From: Pagrus major
Taxonomy: Eukaryota; Chordata; Actinopteri; Spariformes; Sparidae
NCBI RefSeq assembly: GCF_040436345.1
Contig: NC_133230.1
Location: forward strand, 7,957,297-8,021,296
Reading direction: 5' to 3'
DNA length: 64,000 nucleotides
The position numbers and the translations under genes are program-made. Positions 1 to 16,900 of the stretch are shown piece by piece. Under the pieces are notes generated by a model. The model was not told the origin of the DNA and did not search any database. It saw only the letters and a program-made list of their open reading frames with translations. Positions within the stretch are counted from its first letter, which is position 1; every line of letters starts with the position of its first letter.

Positions 1-607
1 TTCTGGATGTTTGTGGTCTGTCTGCACTTTGTTTCCCTCCTGTGTTCCTGTGCTCCTCCCCGGCCTGCTTTTCCCTCCACACCTGCCCTGCTTCAGCCTC
101 GTTAGCTCTGCCCTGTTCCCAGTGTTTTCACCAGCCAATCAGCTCCTTTCCTGTTCTCCTGCTTCTTCACCTCATTCTCCTCACCTGAGCTTCTCCACCT
201 ATCTCTCCACCTGCACCTCATTATATCCTCAATTTATTTTCCATTTAAGTTCAGTTTTCAGTTCAGTGTTTCTGGACTAATTTAACAGTGATATCAGTCA
301 ACACACTTCTGAAAATTTGAATGTATAATTTTAAAGTTGTGTAACAGGGTTTTTGTATATTTGGATTTATATCTGATAGACTTTTCCTATATTTTGCTTA
401 TTTCATACCTTGAAAATGTGAGGTGAAAATGGACATTGTGGGATGTTAGTTATCATAACAGTGTTAAATTATTAATAAGTATTGTGTGCTTGGTGAGGTT
501 CCTGTCAGCTCTGTGTTCAGTGGTCTGTGTCAGAGTCTCTTCCTCTTCAGCAGCTGCAGTCGGTTCCTGCTGTAACAGCTCAGTGTCTCTGCAGTCTGAC
601 TGAGGGA
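1..607. other. Flank of V segment, no gene seen
   Basis: Sequence on the recombination-signal side of the first V segment. The first 280 bases are pyrimidine-rich (C/T tracts) and open in one frame, but that frame shows no recognisable domain. The rest is AT-rich. No J segment, constant exon or other gene is visible. Confidence 0.5.
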
Positions 608-635
608 GGTTTTTGTACGACGACAAATCACTGTG
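608..635 (-). promoter_or_regulatory. Intact 12-spacer recombination signal (RSS) of V segment 1
   Basis: Read on the minus strand, the heptamer CACAGTG (635-629) directly follows the V coding end. It is followed by a 12-bp spacer (628-617) and the nonamer ACAAAAACC (616-608). Both blocks match the RAG consensus closely. A 12-bp spacer on V is the kappa (and teleost L1/L3, sigma) arrangement, whereas lambda V segments carry 23-bp spacers. Confidence 0.9.
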
Positions 636-1094
636 TGAACGGCCAAGCACTGCCGATTTGATGGACACTCTGACAGTAATAAACTGCTGCATCTTCAGTC
701 TGAACGCCACTGATGGTCAAAGTGAAGTCAGAGCTTCTTCCACTGCCACTAAACCGAGCTGGTGTTCCTGATTCACGTGTGCTCACATATTTTATTAGGA
801 GCTTTGGGGTCTGTCCAGATTTCTGTTGATACCAGAAAAGACGATCACCACTGTAAACAGCTGGGTTTGTCTTGCAGGTGAGAGTGACAGTAGATCCTGG
901 AGCAGATGTCACTACTGGAGGCTGAGTCACAGTCACCTGACCGCTGCATCCTGCACACAAAAACAAATCATTGATTTATCAGCAGAAATAAATGAGAGAA
1001 AAGGCAGCACATCATGTCTGAAATGTTGCTGAGTGAACAAACCTGTGAAACAGCAGCAGGCCAGCGTCCAGATGAGGATGGTGATGAGAGTCAT
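636..1094 (-). CDS. Immunoglobulin light-chain V segment (kappa-type), apparently functional
   Basis: Germline V segment awaiting RAG-mediated joining to a J segment. The leader exon is 1043-1094 ([17 protein letters not shown], then a phase-1 split with a GT donor). The V exon is 636-950, after a CAG acceptor. Framework landmarks are intact: Q-x-P-x-V in FR1, first Cys in LTCKT, Trp in FWYQQK, the [14 protein letters not shown] stretch of FR3 and the second Cys in AVYYC. CDR3 germline residues lead straight into the heptamer. No stop or frameshift is seen. The 12-spacer signal supports a kappa-like isotype. No J or C exon lies in the window, so the partner segments are probably to the left, or the V is an outlying or inverted member of the cluster. 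Isotype naming (L1 or L3) is not possible from this alone. Confidence 0.9.
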
Positions 1095-1160
1095 GGTGGT
1101 TGTGCTTTCTGCTGTGTTGACTGACAGATCTGAGTCCTGCAGTGTTGAACTCACAGGACT

Positions 1161-1204
1161 ATAAACCTTCTCAGTTCACTGGAGGATCAGCTGACCATGC
1201 AAAG
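1161..1204 (-). promoter_or_regulatory. Likely V1 promoter: octamer-like and TATA-like boxes
   Basis: On the minus strand CTTTGCAT (1204-1197) matches 7 of 8 bases of the Ig octamer ATTTGCAT. About 30 bp downstream is TTTATA (1166-1161), some 70 bp before the leader ATG. Octamer plus TATA in this order is the standard light-chain V promoter layout. Confidence 0.5.
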
Positions 1205-1509
1205 CCTCCTCTCTATGGAAATGATTTCTCTGCTCTCAACACACTGAAGGCAACGTGGGACACAAATGCATTCCTCAGTTTGTGTTATTTCCCGACTGCT
1301 TAAAAATGTACAGCACAGTAATCTACGTCACAGAGTGTGCTTTAGATCCTGTTTTAAAAGAGAAAATATTTTCTGCATTCATCCAAGCTGCCACTTTTAT
1401 CTTAGTGAGCAAGACTGGATGCATAATTGAACATCTGGAGCTGTAAAAAGGGAACAAACTGACTATGAGGGACATGGAAATCTAAGTTTCAGTTCTCCTT
1501 TGACTGACG
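1205..1509. other. Spacer between V segments
   Basis: AT-rich sequence between the promoter of V1 and the orphan leader-like exon. A short plus-strand open frame (1255-1446) shows no domain. Nothing further recognised. Confidence 0.4.
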
Positions 1510-1570
1510 ATGAGCTACCATAAGTTCCTGTACGTTGTGGTTGTGCTTTGGGTGACTGTGCTATTTTCAG
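1510..1570 (+). pseudogene. Orphan leader-like exon in opposite orientation
   Basis: Starts ATGAGC and encodes MSYHKFLYVVVVLWVTVLFS, a short charged start followed by a continuous hydrophobic core. It ends with one extra base directly at GTGAGC, a consensus donor. Length 61 nt (20 codons + 1) and phase-1 splicing are exactly the design of Ig/TCR V leader exons. No V exon follows on the plus strand, because the next 400 bp are occupied by the minus-strand V pseudogene. Best read as the relic of an inverted V segment; a chance open frame is possible. Confidence 0.45.
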
Positions 1571-1632
1571 GTGAGCAGTGGTGCGTATCAGAAGCTCTTG
1601 CAAAGGGTCACAGCTGCAACTAATTTGAGGGA

Positions 1633-1652
1633 GGTTTTTGTACGGCACTGTG
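1633..1652 (-). promoter_or_regulatory. Defective RSS of V segment 2 (4-bp spacer)
   Basis: Minus strand: heptamer CACAGTG (1652-1646) and nonamer ACAAAAACC (1641-1633) are both perfect, but only four bases (CCGT) separate them. Compared with the intact signal at 608-635, 8 bp of spacer are missing. Such a signal should not support normal 12/23 recombination. Confidence 0.85.
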
Positions 1653-2063
1653 TGCGGAGGCCTGTATACGCTCCCATGCAGTAGTAATCTCCTGCATCGT
1701 CTGCCTGGAATCCACCGATTGTTAGAGTGAACACAGGTTCAGATCCACTGCTCCTGAAATGACTTGGTGTACCAGACTGACGGCAGCAGTTTGGGAGGCT
1801 GTCCAGGTTTCTGCAGGTACCAACTGAGAACATCATCAACTCCTGTACTGGCTGTGCAGCTCAGAGAGACCGTCTCTCCCACACCAACAGACTTCGACGC
1901 AGGAGACTGAATCACAGTTGAACTGGCTGTTGATCCTGCAGAAAATAAATGACATTTCCAATGTAAAAATGCAACTACAACTCTGCATCAGTTATAGAAA
2001 GGTCAGCTCAATTATCTCACCCTGAATGTGGGCTGCCAGTATCAGCAGGAATACCAGTGACAT
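1653..2063 (-). pseudogene. Immunoglobulin light-chain V pseudogene
   Basis: Leader exon 2021-2063 encodes MSLVFLLILAAHIQ and has a GTGAG donor. The V exon begins at 1935 after CTGCAG. FR1 to FR2 read normally ([14 protein letters not shown], first Cys in [17 protein letters not shown]). The frame then breaks: the expected I-Y-x-x-N of the FR2/CDR2 junction is missing, and RQSGTP with FR3 ([18 protein letters not shown]) continues in another frame. So a short deletion around 1785-1800 destroyed the frame, and the RSS spacer is also shortened. An octamer-like ATTTGAAT (2182-2175) lies upstream. The V family differs from V1, with different FR1 and leader. Confidence 0.85.
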
Positions 2064-2389
2064 CTTCAATAGGACGTGTGTGTTTGTGTGTGAGAAAATA
2101 ATAAAATTGTGGCTTACTCTGCACAAGACTTGGTGCCTTTAAAAACATGTGATGTGGGAGGAAGCACAACAGATATTCAAATTATAATGTCTTATTCCTG
2201 TGAGAGTTGTCTGCATTTTGCCCGCGTAAAGACGAATGCTGCTCTCTTGTGGCAAAACAGGAAAATGTCACGTCATGGACGAATTATGAGCCTCTGTGGA
2301 CACAGACATGTACATTCCCACCATCTCTCTTTTATAGGGGAAAGACTATTGGTAGTTGAATTTCTTTGCAATGATTTTGTATCTTTATG

Positions 2390-3200
2390 GTTGATTCGCA
2401 TCTCTTTGTGGCCGATACGCTTCAGTTTGTTGTGTTTTTGCATCTCCCTGTTATTGTTTTGTCTCTCTTTGAAGTCACCTTGAGATTGTATTGGATCTCT
2501 TTGAGGTCGTTTTATGTCTTTTCTGTGTTTTGTTTGGATCTTTGAAGTCTTTTGCATCTCCCTTGTTTTGCATCGCTTTTTAATTGTTTTGAGCTTCTTT
2601 GAAGTTGTCTGCATCTCTTGGTGGTTATTTTGTCTAATTGTGGTCTGTTTTTGCTTGTTTTTCATCTCTTTGTGGTCATTTTGAATCTCATTTTGTCTAA
2701 TTGAAGTTGTTTGACATCACTTTGGCGCCATTTTGCATAATTTTGTAGCCATTTTGCATCTGTGTCATTGTTTTTGTGTCTCTGAAGTCACTTTGAAATT
2801 GTTTTACATCGCTTTGAAATTGTTTTATATCTCTTTGAAGTTGTTTTTATATCTCTTTGGAGTCATTTTGAGTCTCTTTGAAGTCATGTTTTGTGTCTCA
2901 GTTGTCGTTTTGCATCTCTTTGAAGTTGTTTTCTGTCTCTTTATGGTCATTCTGTATTGTCAGATTCATTTTGCCTCTAAGTTGTCTTGCGTCTCTATTA
3001 GTCATTTTGTTTGTGTGCTAATTTTGTGTCTTGAAGGTCATTTTGTCTGGGTGTGTAATCATTTTCTTGGAAATGGTCTTGCATCTCTTAGGTTATTTTG
3101 TTTCTTTGTCTTCTGCTTGTGGTTATTTTTCCAACTCTTGTAGTCATTTAGAAGTTTTTTTCATTTTTTTTAATTTTATTTTTAATCTCTTTGTAGCTGG
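2390..3200. repeat. Diverged T-rich minisatellite, about 20-bp unit
   Basis: Dozens of degenerate copies of a unit close to TTTTGCATCTCTTTGAAGTC, alternating with variants ending TGTGGTCATTTTG. The array is asymmetric: T/G-rich on the plus strand. Long open frames on either strand here are translations of the repeat. Confidence 0.7.
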
Positions 3201-4092
3201 CTTTCACCCCTCATGCCCTTTTAATAAACCAGACACAAGCCTATTTAGGTCCACCTTTAATAATAATTTACATACTGTATGGATTGTATTCAACACCAGA
3301 AGTTGTAGGTTTCATGATGAACATAACACATTCATTTTAAAGTCTGCAATAACTCATATTACATGTAAAACTGGAATGTGTGTTCTGGTCAAAAGCCACA
3401 CAACTGTGTCTTCCAGCCTGTTAATATTATATGCAGTGTTTGTGTCAACCTGTTGAGTACCATACGTTTTAAAAAGGCACATTTAATAAGCATTTAAATT
3501 AAATTAAATGCTTTCCAGTGATTGTCTAAACTTACAGAAAAAATAGGTGTAAACCAATCACATGTGGTACTCCGAGCAGGTTAAAACAAACAATCATTCC
3601 CAAATACTGCTTGACTCAGGTCTGGCTCGAGTGTCTCAGGCTTATCGATACATTTTATGGTTTGAGTCCATAAATGCAAAGTTCAGGGAACTGAGGATGA
3701 ATTGGTTCACAATAACAAGTTGAAAACACATATTTGTCTTCTGTTGTGTTAGTTACAAATATAAAACAATGATATACATACTTTTTCAAAGCCGTTAAAA
3801 AATACAGGACATCACCAATACATAATATACAAAACAAAATGCAAAGTCTTCCTCCAACACAGACAGACAGACAATTTCAAACAGTATTTGTGCTGCACTC
3901 GCACCAACACACTGACAGTAAGGCAAAAGGCACAGCTAAAGACAAACAGAAGAAGAAACATCATAGTAATAGAAATGTGACTTTTAGGGGACAGTAAGCT
4001 TGAGAATTCAAGGCATTTCTTTTCCGATCAGTGTTCAGATGGGTTTGCATAGTTTGCATAGAAGAGAGTTTGATAGCAGAAGTCTGACTCAT

Positions 4093-4451
4093 TTTAAAGG
4101 TGCAATTTGTAAGATTTTTTGTCTATAACTTTCAAAAATTAAATTTATCAACACAACACGAAAAAAATAAGAGTTTTGATGTTATTTATTGTGTTTCAGA
4201 CATATCTACTGAAGTTAGCGTGCTCACCAGCTTGACGCAGGCCTGAAAAACCTATTTCCTCACTCCTGTGTTGGTGGTGTTAACACCAGCATGGCAGCTG
4301 CATGGCTAACTGAGCTAACAAGCTAACAGTAACTACAGTTATGGATGTATGAACGAAATGTAGTTAGCAGCATGAGGGAGCTACTCTTATTATAGGCTGC
4401 CCTAGTATGAATTTAACAGGAGGCCAAATTTTTACATATTGCACCTTTAAT
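4093..4451. mobile_element. MITE-like element with about 20-bp terminal inverted repeats
   Basis: Begins TTAAAGGTGCAATTTGTAAG and ends with the near-complement, closing in ATTGCACCTTTAA. Length is about 0.36 kb, with no coding capacity. A TTAA/TAA-like sequence borders both ends, so the target duplication may be TTAA or TWA. Related termini occur at 28,934-29,288, and a similar start at about 46,381. Confidence 0.7.
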
Positions 4452-5077
4452 GATAGTGTGTTTTGGTGCCTGGTAATACCCCAAACTGCCAGCAGGGGCT
4501 GAAACTCTCAACTTACAAAACCTTGACACTCTACTATTATTTAAAAAAAAAAGTTTCATGGACAAAAACAAACTCGAATCCCATTCCTTTTACTGGAATG
4601 GTTTTAATTTTCAGTGAGATACAGGGTCAAACAAGGACACTTGTATGGCTTTTTCCCCTGAACAGAGATCATACTGTCCAATGCTGGGCCACAGTACAGC
4701 ACAGTATTGGCACATTTTAGTTTTCCATGCCAGTTTCACAACTTTTTGGACCCTGACACATGTGTAACCATCGCAACAACGACCAGTAAACAGTTGCAAA
4801 GGTCACAGTCTCTCCACACACCAAAGCTATAGAATCCTCTCGATAGTCATCTCTCACGATGAACAAGGTTCCCTTATTTCTAATTACCCATATTCCTTAT
4901 TCACAATACATCTTAAAGCTGAAAGCACCTCGTAACTGGACAAGTTAAAAGAAGAAACTGAACATTGAGCTGTGTCTGTCCACGCTTTAAGACTTGATGT
5001 TTTTGTCCAACAGCAATTCGCAGAGCAATTCAGCGCTAAAACTAGCTCCTTAGTCCATGAGAGATTAAGAGAAGGAG

Positions 5078-5437
5078 GTTCCCAACCTCTGGCCGATGGA
5101 CCGGTACTGGGTCTTGGGTCGTTCAGTACAGGGGCCGCGAAAACCCAGTAGGAACTAAGAGATGTGATGTAATTGCCATTTATGTACTGCATTGTGTTTT
5201 GTTACGCATTTTCCTGGAAATGGTGACCTACATACATATCACGAGGCAGATAACTTTCCTTTAACATCAAATGTTTCAAAACTGATTTTATTTACGTAAC
5301 AGTGTAAGTATGACAATGAAAACATTTTGCTGTTCATGTCACGTATGGGTCACACACGGCCACCTCCTGGGCCGCCAGAAAAATTATAGCTCATGTCTGG
5401 TCCATGTTTTCAAAAAGGTTGGGAACCCCTGGTCTAG
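5078..5437. mobile_element. hAT-like non-autonomous element
   Basis: Left end GGTTCCCAACCTCTGG and right end GGTTGGGAACCCCTG are inverted copies of the classic hAT terminus CAGGGGTTCCCAACC. The flanks share only about 5 of 8 bases, so the target duplication is degraded. No transposase frame. It lies downstream of the pak2 3' end. Confidence 0.7.
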
Positions 5438-5477
5438 AGCAATAAACCAATCACTGCAGAGATATAAATTCAATTAA

Positions 5478-5483
5478 TTTATT
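5478..5483 (-). terminator. Candidate pak2 polyadenylation signal
   Basis: AATAAA on the minus strand about 450 bp past the pak2 stop codon, the first canonical hexamer I noticed in that direction. Position is plausible for a 3' end, but no transcript evidence is available. Confidence 0.4.
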
Positions 5484-5929
5484 AAATATGATGTCATCAA
5501 TGGCAAAATTAGGAGTCCCCTTTTATTCTGTGAAAGCTGCATTCAGCAGCTTTGTGAACAGGTAACTCCTACAGGTGAGATGAGATCATTTGTTTTTTAT
5601 GGCTTTTGGTGTGTGAAGAGTCTTGAACCTTTGCAACAGTGATCACACATTCCTGATAATGCATACTGTAGCAACCAGTGTCAACATCAACAACACACAC
5701 GTGCTCTGGCTGCAAGAAATAGAAAAACACATCATGGCTGTGTGCAGCTTTAGAACAAGGCACAAAGGAGATACATCTGGCATCAGTACAGAAACACTGG
5801 AAAGAGTGGAGAGGCATTTTGTGAATCTTTGAGAAGGTCGCTGATGGTCGTCATACGTAGACCAGTAGATGATAATGGCTGGTCTGGCTGTCAATGGCAT
5901 TAGCACTTATAGTCTTTAGAGACTGGGAT

Positions 5930-12059
<6,130 letters not shown>

Positions 12060-12431
12060 CTACACACACGTACACCTGCACAGACGAGAAGAGGTGACAA
12101 TGGCGCACAAGAAACACAGTAAGTCCGTTGCATGCTCAATCACTCGTTCCCTTCTTCCTGTTTTTTTTTTTTAGATCTCACAATGCTAGCAAAAGCTTTG
12201 AGCTAAAAATGCTCCTGAGAAAAGAGTTCAAATCAAGCCTGCCTTATGAACACATAGAAACAACTCAACAACAAACCAAGAAAAACTCACGCAGAATTAA
12301 CTAGTCCATCCATGCCACAATCTGTGGATCGGCACGGAGTTGTGGAGCGAAGGGAACAGAGAGTGTGAACAGGAAGCAGCGCTGAACAGGCAAAGTGACG
12401 TGTTGAGTCTCGTTCAGTGTTACAAATTAAT

Positions 12432-12518
12432 GAGGAAGGAAAGGAGGCAGAGAGACACAGAGAGAGAGAGCGAGAGAGACACATACACACAGAAAGACAG
12501 AGAGAGAGAGAGAGAGAA
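12432..12518. repeat. GA-rich simple repeat
   Basis: Interrupted (GA)n/(AGAC)n purine tract in pak2 intron 1. Confidence 0.8.
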
Positions 12519-14223
12519 TGGTATTGTGACAATGACAGTGTTCAGTTAAAGGGAGAGGAGTGAAGAAGTCTGGGTAAAAGAAGCTGAAACCTCAGAATCA
12601 TGATGGAGACAACAGTCAAGTACTGTACTCAGTAAGCGCAGGAGAAGCTTATAAAACACAATGATTGTTTCACATTAAACAATGGTTTCTTTACTATCTT
12701 CTAAGCTTCTGCCCAGCAGCAGCTACTGTCCCCTCATTGTTCAGATGTCTTTGGGGTTGTTAGCCAAGGGGACACTTTAACCCTCTAGACTCTGGGGGAG
12801 TCTGGGGATATTGCAGTTATCAGTTCAATGGTGTTCGCAAACGACATTGCTGACATTGGCAGGTTAAGCGAGCCCAAACATTTACATTACACTGAGCCAC
12901 ATGTAAAGACAGTGTGAAATCCATTGTGCCTGTTATTGTGGCTTCTTCTTCTTGTTGTTTTGGCAGAACATCAGTTGAGCAGGAGGTCCTCCAATGTGAT
13001 CGGATCGCTAAGGACGATGTTGATACCAGGTCTGAACAGGGCCTTAGTTATTGATGAATCAGTATGAATAACCTAATAATGTCACACAACATATCAATCA
13101 TAGGATAGTACTTGTGTGCTTTCACTTAACTTGGATTTTAAATGTAGCATTTTCACATGTATGTATTGGTTCTTGATTTGACTACTTCTTCCTCACTCTG
13201 TGTTATCCATTACCCTAATATGGTGAAAACTGCCATTGTAGACACACGCACGCACACACAGACACACACAAATGCACACTCAACCACAAACGCACCTCTT
13301 TCAGTCTTGCAGAGCAAGCAGTTCGATCCACTCTTGAGCTGCAGCCTGCTTTTTTTGATGACATCACAGACAGGAAACAGGAAGCAAACAAAGGTTTCCT
13401 CACTTCCTGTGTCTGACCGCTGATGACACAGCTCGTATTAAACCGGGATAACAGACGTGGCTCGGGTTGGTATGTCTGTGTGACCTCCTTTTCACACATA
13501 AAGCTTGCATCTGCAAGAGCTCAGCTGGTCTGACTCAGCCGTGACACAAAACACCACAAAATCAATGAAATTAGGCTCCACATGGGAAGATATCTTGCTA
13601 CACACACTTTCCTTAATGCTTCAAACAACACACACAACACTGGGCCTTTGGGGTTATCGAAAAAAGCCATTTCACACAAGCTGATGTGACCCATGTTATA
13701 ACCAAGACTCCAGGCTACAAGTTAAAGACACATCAGCACTAACTCGACTCAAGGCTATATTTTCATCTCCCTGCATATTTTCCGAAGCGATCCCAGCAAT
13801 CACTGCTACTGACAAGTACTTAAACACCATTATAAAAATACAACCACACAAGCCAGTCCACCTACATTGAATGAGACACTCCTCTAACTCTCTTTACGCC
13901 CCCAAACGTCTTTTCAATCCCCTCGCCTCCTTCACAGAAGCTGCTAAGTACTCACCTGTTTGTGCCTCTTCTGCGTCTTACAGAAGATCAGGTAAACAAT
14001 GAAAAACTGTTGTATTCCCAAGTGTATGCAGCTCTTTCTCTGGCGCTCATCTGCCGACTTAGCTCTCACTGTTTCCTTACTCTTCTTTCCCTCTTTTCAG
14101 GCTTCTCTGGGCAGGTCTTAGCAGGCTGCCTCATTCCTCAGCAATCTGGGATGGGACAAGTGTATTCTTGCCCCGACAGGATAAAATTAGCCCCAGTGGT
14201 CCAGCCTTAATGTGCATTTTCAA

Positions 14224-14230
<7 letters not shown>

Positions 14231-14268
<38 letters not shown>
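14231..14268. repeat. (GT)19 microsatellite
   Basis: Uninterrupted GT dinucleotide run, likely polymorphic. Confidence 0.95.
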
Positions 14269-14269
<1 letters not shown>

Positions 14270-14376
14270 GTTGGACTGAATGTTGGGTGCTGGCTGGCCA
14301 GGCAGAGACAAGTTGTCTCTCAGTAGGAATTCCATAGCTGCAGGGCTGCAGGGGTTGGGCGTGTTCTCCTGTTCAT

Positions 14377-14381
<5 letters not shown>

Positions 14382-14444
<63 letters not shown>
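14382..14444. repeat. Compound (TC)n(AC)n microsatellite
   Basis: A TC run of about 12 units passes directly into an AC run of about 19 units, 115 bp from the GT run and in the opposite dinucleotide orientation, so the two can pair as a hairpin. Confidence 0.95.
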
Positions 14445-14445
<1 letters not shown>

Positions 14446-16639
14446 GGCTCCTCCTCCTCTTGCACGCCCCATCTCACACACACATTCCCTGCCCTAAAAC
14501 ACACACTCCCCTTGCCAACAGGGGCTCCATTGTGAGCTCTTGAACATCTTTTATGTAGCTCCGAGCCAAGCTTGCTGAGCGCAGCAGAGAAAACTTTTGA
14601 GGGGAGCAGGCAGGTGCACATCAGCCCTGGAGGCTACACTCTTCAGTGTTTTGTATAAATGAACACTAACTATTACTGCTGCAATGGTTTTATTAAATCA
14701 ACACACACTGCCAACCCTGACCCAGTCATTCAGCAAGAAGGAACCTCAATGATTTGCTAGTTACAGAAAGAGGTCACTAGATATATCTGAGAGGTCACAA
14801 GAGTAATAGAGAGTCAGATATATATTCATTTTACATAGTCTTGCGTTCATTTTTTCACTTTTTTGGATAGTTTTACCCTTTTAAGCCAAACCCAAAGAGT
14901 ACACACTGGCCCAAACACACTTTTCCCATAGACTTATACCATTTTTACAGCCTAATTAGTGTGTAAATGTTTTTTTTAAACATTTATACCCACTAAAAAG
15001 TAGTTGATTGTCTCCTTTCACGTTGCCAGTAGACAAGTTTGCCTATCTGTTGTATTTTTTTTCCTGTGTGTGACATTTGTCGTCACAAAAACGGCAGAAA
15101 ACGAGACCGTAGAACGCAGCAGATCAGACTCCATCCAGAAGATGTTAAAACTTGTTTTAAAAACTCTTAATTGACAGCCTTCTGAATTAAGACACATTGG
15201 TTTTACCGGAGCTGATGATGGAGTGAGACATCTTCTTCTTTCTCATCTCTGTTGAGAGCTGCACATGCACATGATACTAACAAGGCTAGTGTGGCGACAA
15301 GGAGGCCGTAAACAACGTTTAACTTTTTAATATCTTGTCCTCTAGTCTGTCTTTCAAACTCAGTGCTGATGGAAGGATGTCCGAGCGCTGCTTGAACAGA
15401 GACGGATGAAAAAGTGTGAACAAGCCAGCGGCCTTAACTTAATTGAAACAATAAACACACTAGTACGCATGTTTATGAAAGTGAAACCACAACATGTTTT
15501 GCTTAAAAAGTCACTCAAACAATTCTCAATTCTCAAAATTATTGTCATTTATTTTAATGTTACTCCACATATCAATGTATTGAGTAATCAGCTGTATTAA
15601 TGTGGATATGTTCCCTTTGCAACTACAGGCTGTGCTTTCCCTTCAACTCCTTGTCTCCACGCTTAATTTATCCCCTCCAACCCTGCGTGCTTGCTCACCA
15701 CACACACTATTTTACATCCAGACGGCGTCCACATAGATCTCCCATCTGTTCTCAATCCACAGACCTCTCTTTTCTCACCATCGCTGTGCCTCAGAGCCTG
15801 TCACATCCCTCTGCCCTTTATATTCTCTATTCCTCATTCTCCTCTCTCTCGCTGGATCTGAACACTTTCTATTCCCTGTGGCTGGCCGCCATCAGGGGAA
15901 GCCCACTTCCTCATCCTGGAACTCCCCGAGCACCAGAGGGTCAGAGGACCGAACCGGCCAACCAGAGCGCAGCAAACACAGCCGCCGAGCTGTTTACAGG
16001 AAGTGGACAGCAAGCCTTTTGTACTCGGCTTCTATAAAAGGAAATTCTGCGGAGGACTTCCTGGAAGGAGTGATGAAGCTGACACACACATTCACACACA
16101 CTCTACCCCCTTTCATTCACTTCCACATAAACATACAGGTATAAAAGCACACACATATGTACTATAAGTGCACACACACACACGCACACAGTCACTACCT
16201 TCTACAGTCACTGATTATAGGTCTGCTAGTGAGTGAGGCGTAAACACACTGCCCAGCTGCACACCCACACTGAACACCTTATCCTGTTATTCAAACAGCT
16301 GCCTCACCCCTGTGTCAACATTTGGACAAATCAAATCACCAACCTGGCAACCTGAAGGCCCAGGCTGCTGTCAAAACTTGACTCTACAGCTTGGACCAGG
16401 TACAAAACTAGCCTCAGCTCTCACAGTTGAAGTCTGTTAGCTTCAGGGTCTAGCAGTGTGTGAATGACTGGTTCAGTGTACCTGCAGGATTATAGGCTGG
16501 ACTGTCACAGCCTATAATGATGCATTTGCATGCATGCTGATAGTCGAGATTTTAGAAATCAGGAGGCCATAACTCCAAACTCCCCCTGAAAAAACTCAAG
16601 TTATTAAGAAGTTGTACATGTTTAGACTCGGGCCTTTTA

Positions 16640-16900
16640 GGCTATATGGCGATAGATAGGGACAGGGATACCAAATACCTCCATATCAATATCGCGACGA
16701 TATTATAGGGAAGATTATTGGTACTTTACAACATATAAACACTGATATTTCTGATAAATACTCATCAGTCGTGTGTGTATAATGATGTGTGAAGGATCAC
16801 TTTACTGTATTGCAGCCTTTAAAACACAAAATCTCATATGATATATAGTCTCGCATCACGATAACGATATAATATCGACATATTACCCACCAGTAGCTCA
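16640..16900. repeat. Diverged interspersed repeat, copy 1
   Basis: Contains ATATCGCGACGATATT-like palindromic ends and a core (GATTATTGGTAC, then TTTCTGATAAATA, CTTTACTGT and GCAGCCTTTAAAAC) that recurs in the same order at about 43,600-43,790. No coding potential. Confidence 0.55.

Larger units (their letters stand above)
2064..5477. other. Gene-free interval between IgL V segments and pak2
   Basis: No coding exon recognised. It contains a T-rich minisatellite (about 2,390-3,200), a 0.36-kb inverted-repeat element (4,093-4,451) and a hAT-like element (about 5,078-5,437), described separately. The remainder (3,200-4,090 and 4,450-5,080) is AT-rich with only short random open frames. Confidence 0.5.

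Noticed and set aside
2273-2665. 130-codon minus-strand frame rich in Lys/Gln
   Set aside because: Translation of the T-rich minisatellite; composition follows the repeat unit.
5569-5906. Overlapping short frames just past the pak2 stop
   Set aside because: They lie in the pak2 3' UTR region and resemble no known protein.
14207-14621. Overlapping frames with VCVCVC or HTHTHT peptides
   Set aside because: Translations of the GT, TC and AC microsatellites.
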